Below, piece after piece: positions 63,986 through 64,000 of a DNA stretch of 64,000 nucleotides. The stretch lies in the NCBI RefSeq assembly GCF_000801105.2, contig NC_079516.1, forward strand, positions 13,640,001 to 13,704,000, read 5' to 3'. The notes under the pieces were generated by a model. That model made no database searches. It was not told where the DNA came from and saw nothing but the letters and a program-made list of their open reading frames with translations. This stretch comes from Raphanus sativus. Its lineage: Eukaryota; Streptophyta; Magnoliopsida; Brassicales; Brassicaceae. The position numbers and the translations under genes were made by a program. Position 1 is the first letter of the stretch. Every line of letters begins with the position of its first letter.

Positions 63986-64000
63986 CCACCACATCTTCAA

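Overview
The window is plant nuclear DNA, almost certainly from the Brassicaceae. The genes have many short GT-AG introns, the intergenic DNA is AT-rich, and the proteins read as close homologues of Arabidopsis thaliana proteins. From memory, the recognisable genes fall in the order of one stretch of Arabidopsis chromosome 5: a pectin acetylesterase (At5g23870), RPS11 (At5g23740), a DIVARICATA-type MYB (At5g23650), the P5A ATPase PDR2/MIA (At5g23630), a DYAD/SWI1-like gene (At5g23610), CPK12 (At5g23580), a SWIB/Plus-3/GYF gene (At5g23480) and LCBK1 (At5g23450). Many genes between these are missing, which suggests a fractionated subgenome such as in Brassica or Raphanus. The locus numbers are recalled, not searched.

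Layout. 0.3-1.6 kb: 3' part of a pectin acetylesterase gene. 1.59-2.45 kb: a complete non-autonomous Helitron. 2.9-3.8 kb: an RPS11 gene with an internal stop and a lost normal stop. 4.2 kb: tRNA-Gln(UUG). 5.4-7.1 kb: a MYB gene with a coding minisatellite. 8.1-15.2 kb: intact 21-exon PDR2. 16.2-18.5 kb: DYAD-like gene. 18.5-24.3 kb: transposon-rich DNA with inverted short-motif clusters, a 175-bp tandem duplication, a probable DUF1204-type ORF remnant and a LINE tail. 24.3-37.3 kb: two RPP8-like CC-NLR genes on the minus strand, duplicated as a block with pieces of CDPK, NLR and unknown genes, followed by a hAT-like MITE and a 1.4-kb imperfect palindrome. 37.7-54.1 kb: three tandem CPK12-like genes. 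The first is split in an EF-hand exon by a 7.1-kb LTR retrotransposon with a 5-bp target duplication. A 100-N gap lies between copies 2 and 3. 55.1-57.4 kb: SWIB/Plus-3/GYF gene (minus). 59.3-63.1 kb: LCBK1. 63.7-63.98 kb: a chimeric end with a plastid-targeting-like start joined to a copy of part of the SWIB/Plus-3/GYF gene.

Most single-copy genes are housekeeping or developmental: ER P5A ATPase, meiosis-type factor, chromatin/RNA polymerase adaptor, sphingoid base kinase. The rearranged part is the CPK12 locus, where calcium-sensor kinase copies and immune receptors have shuffled together. Exon boundaries were set by eye. Summed exon lengths are multiples of three for every gene called intact. 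For NLR-1 the sum is one base short, matching a visible one-base deletion. No previously undescribed biological system is evident; the strongest signals are recent structural events.
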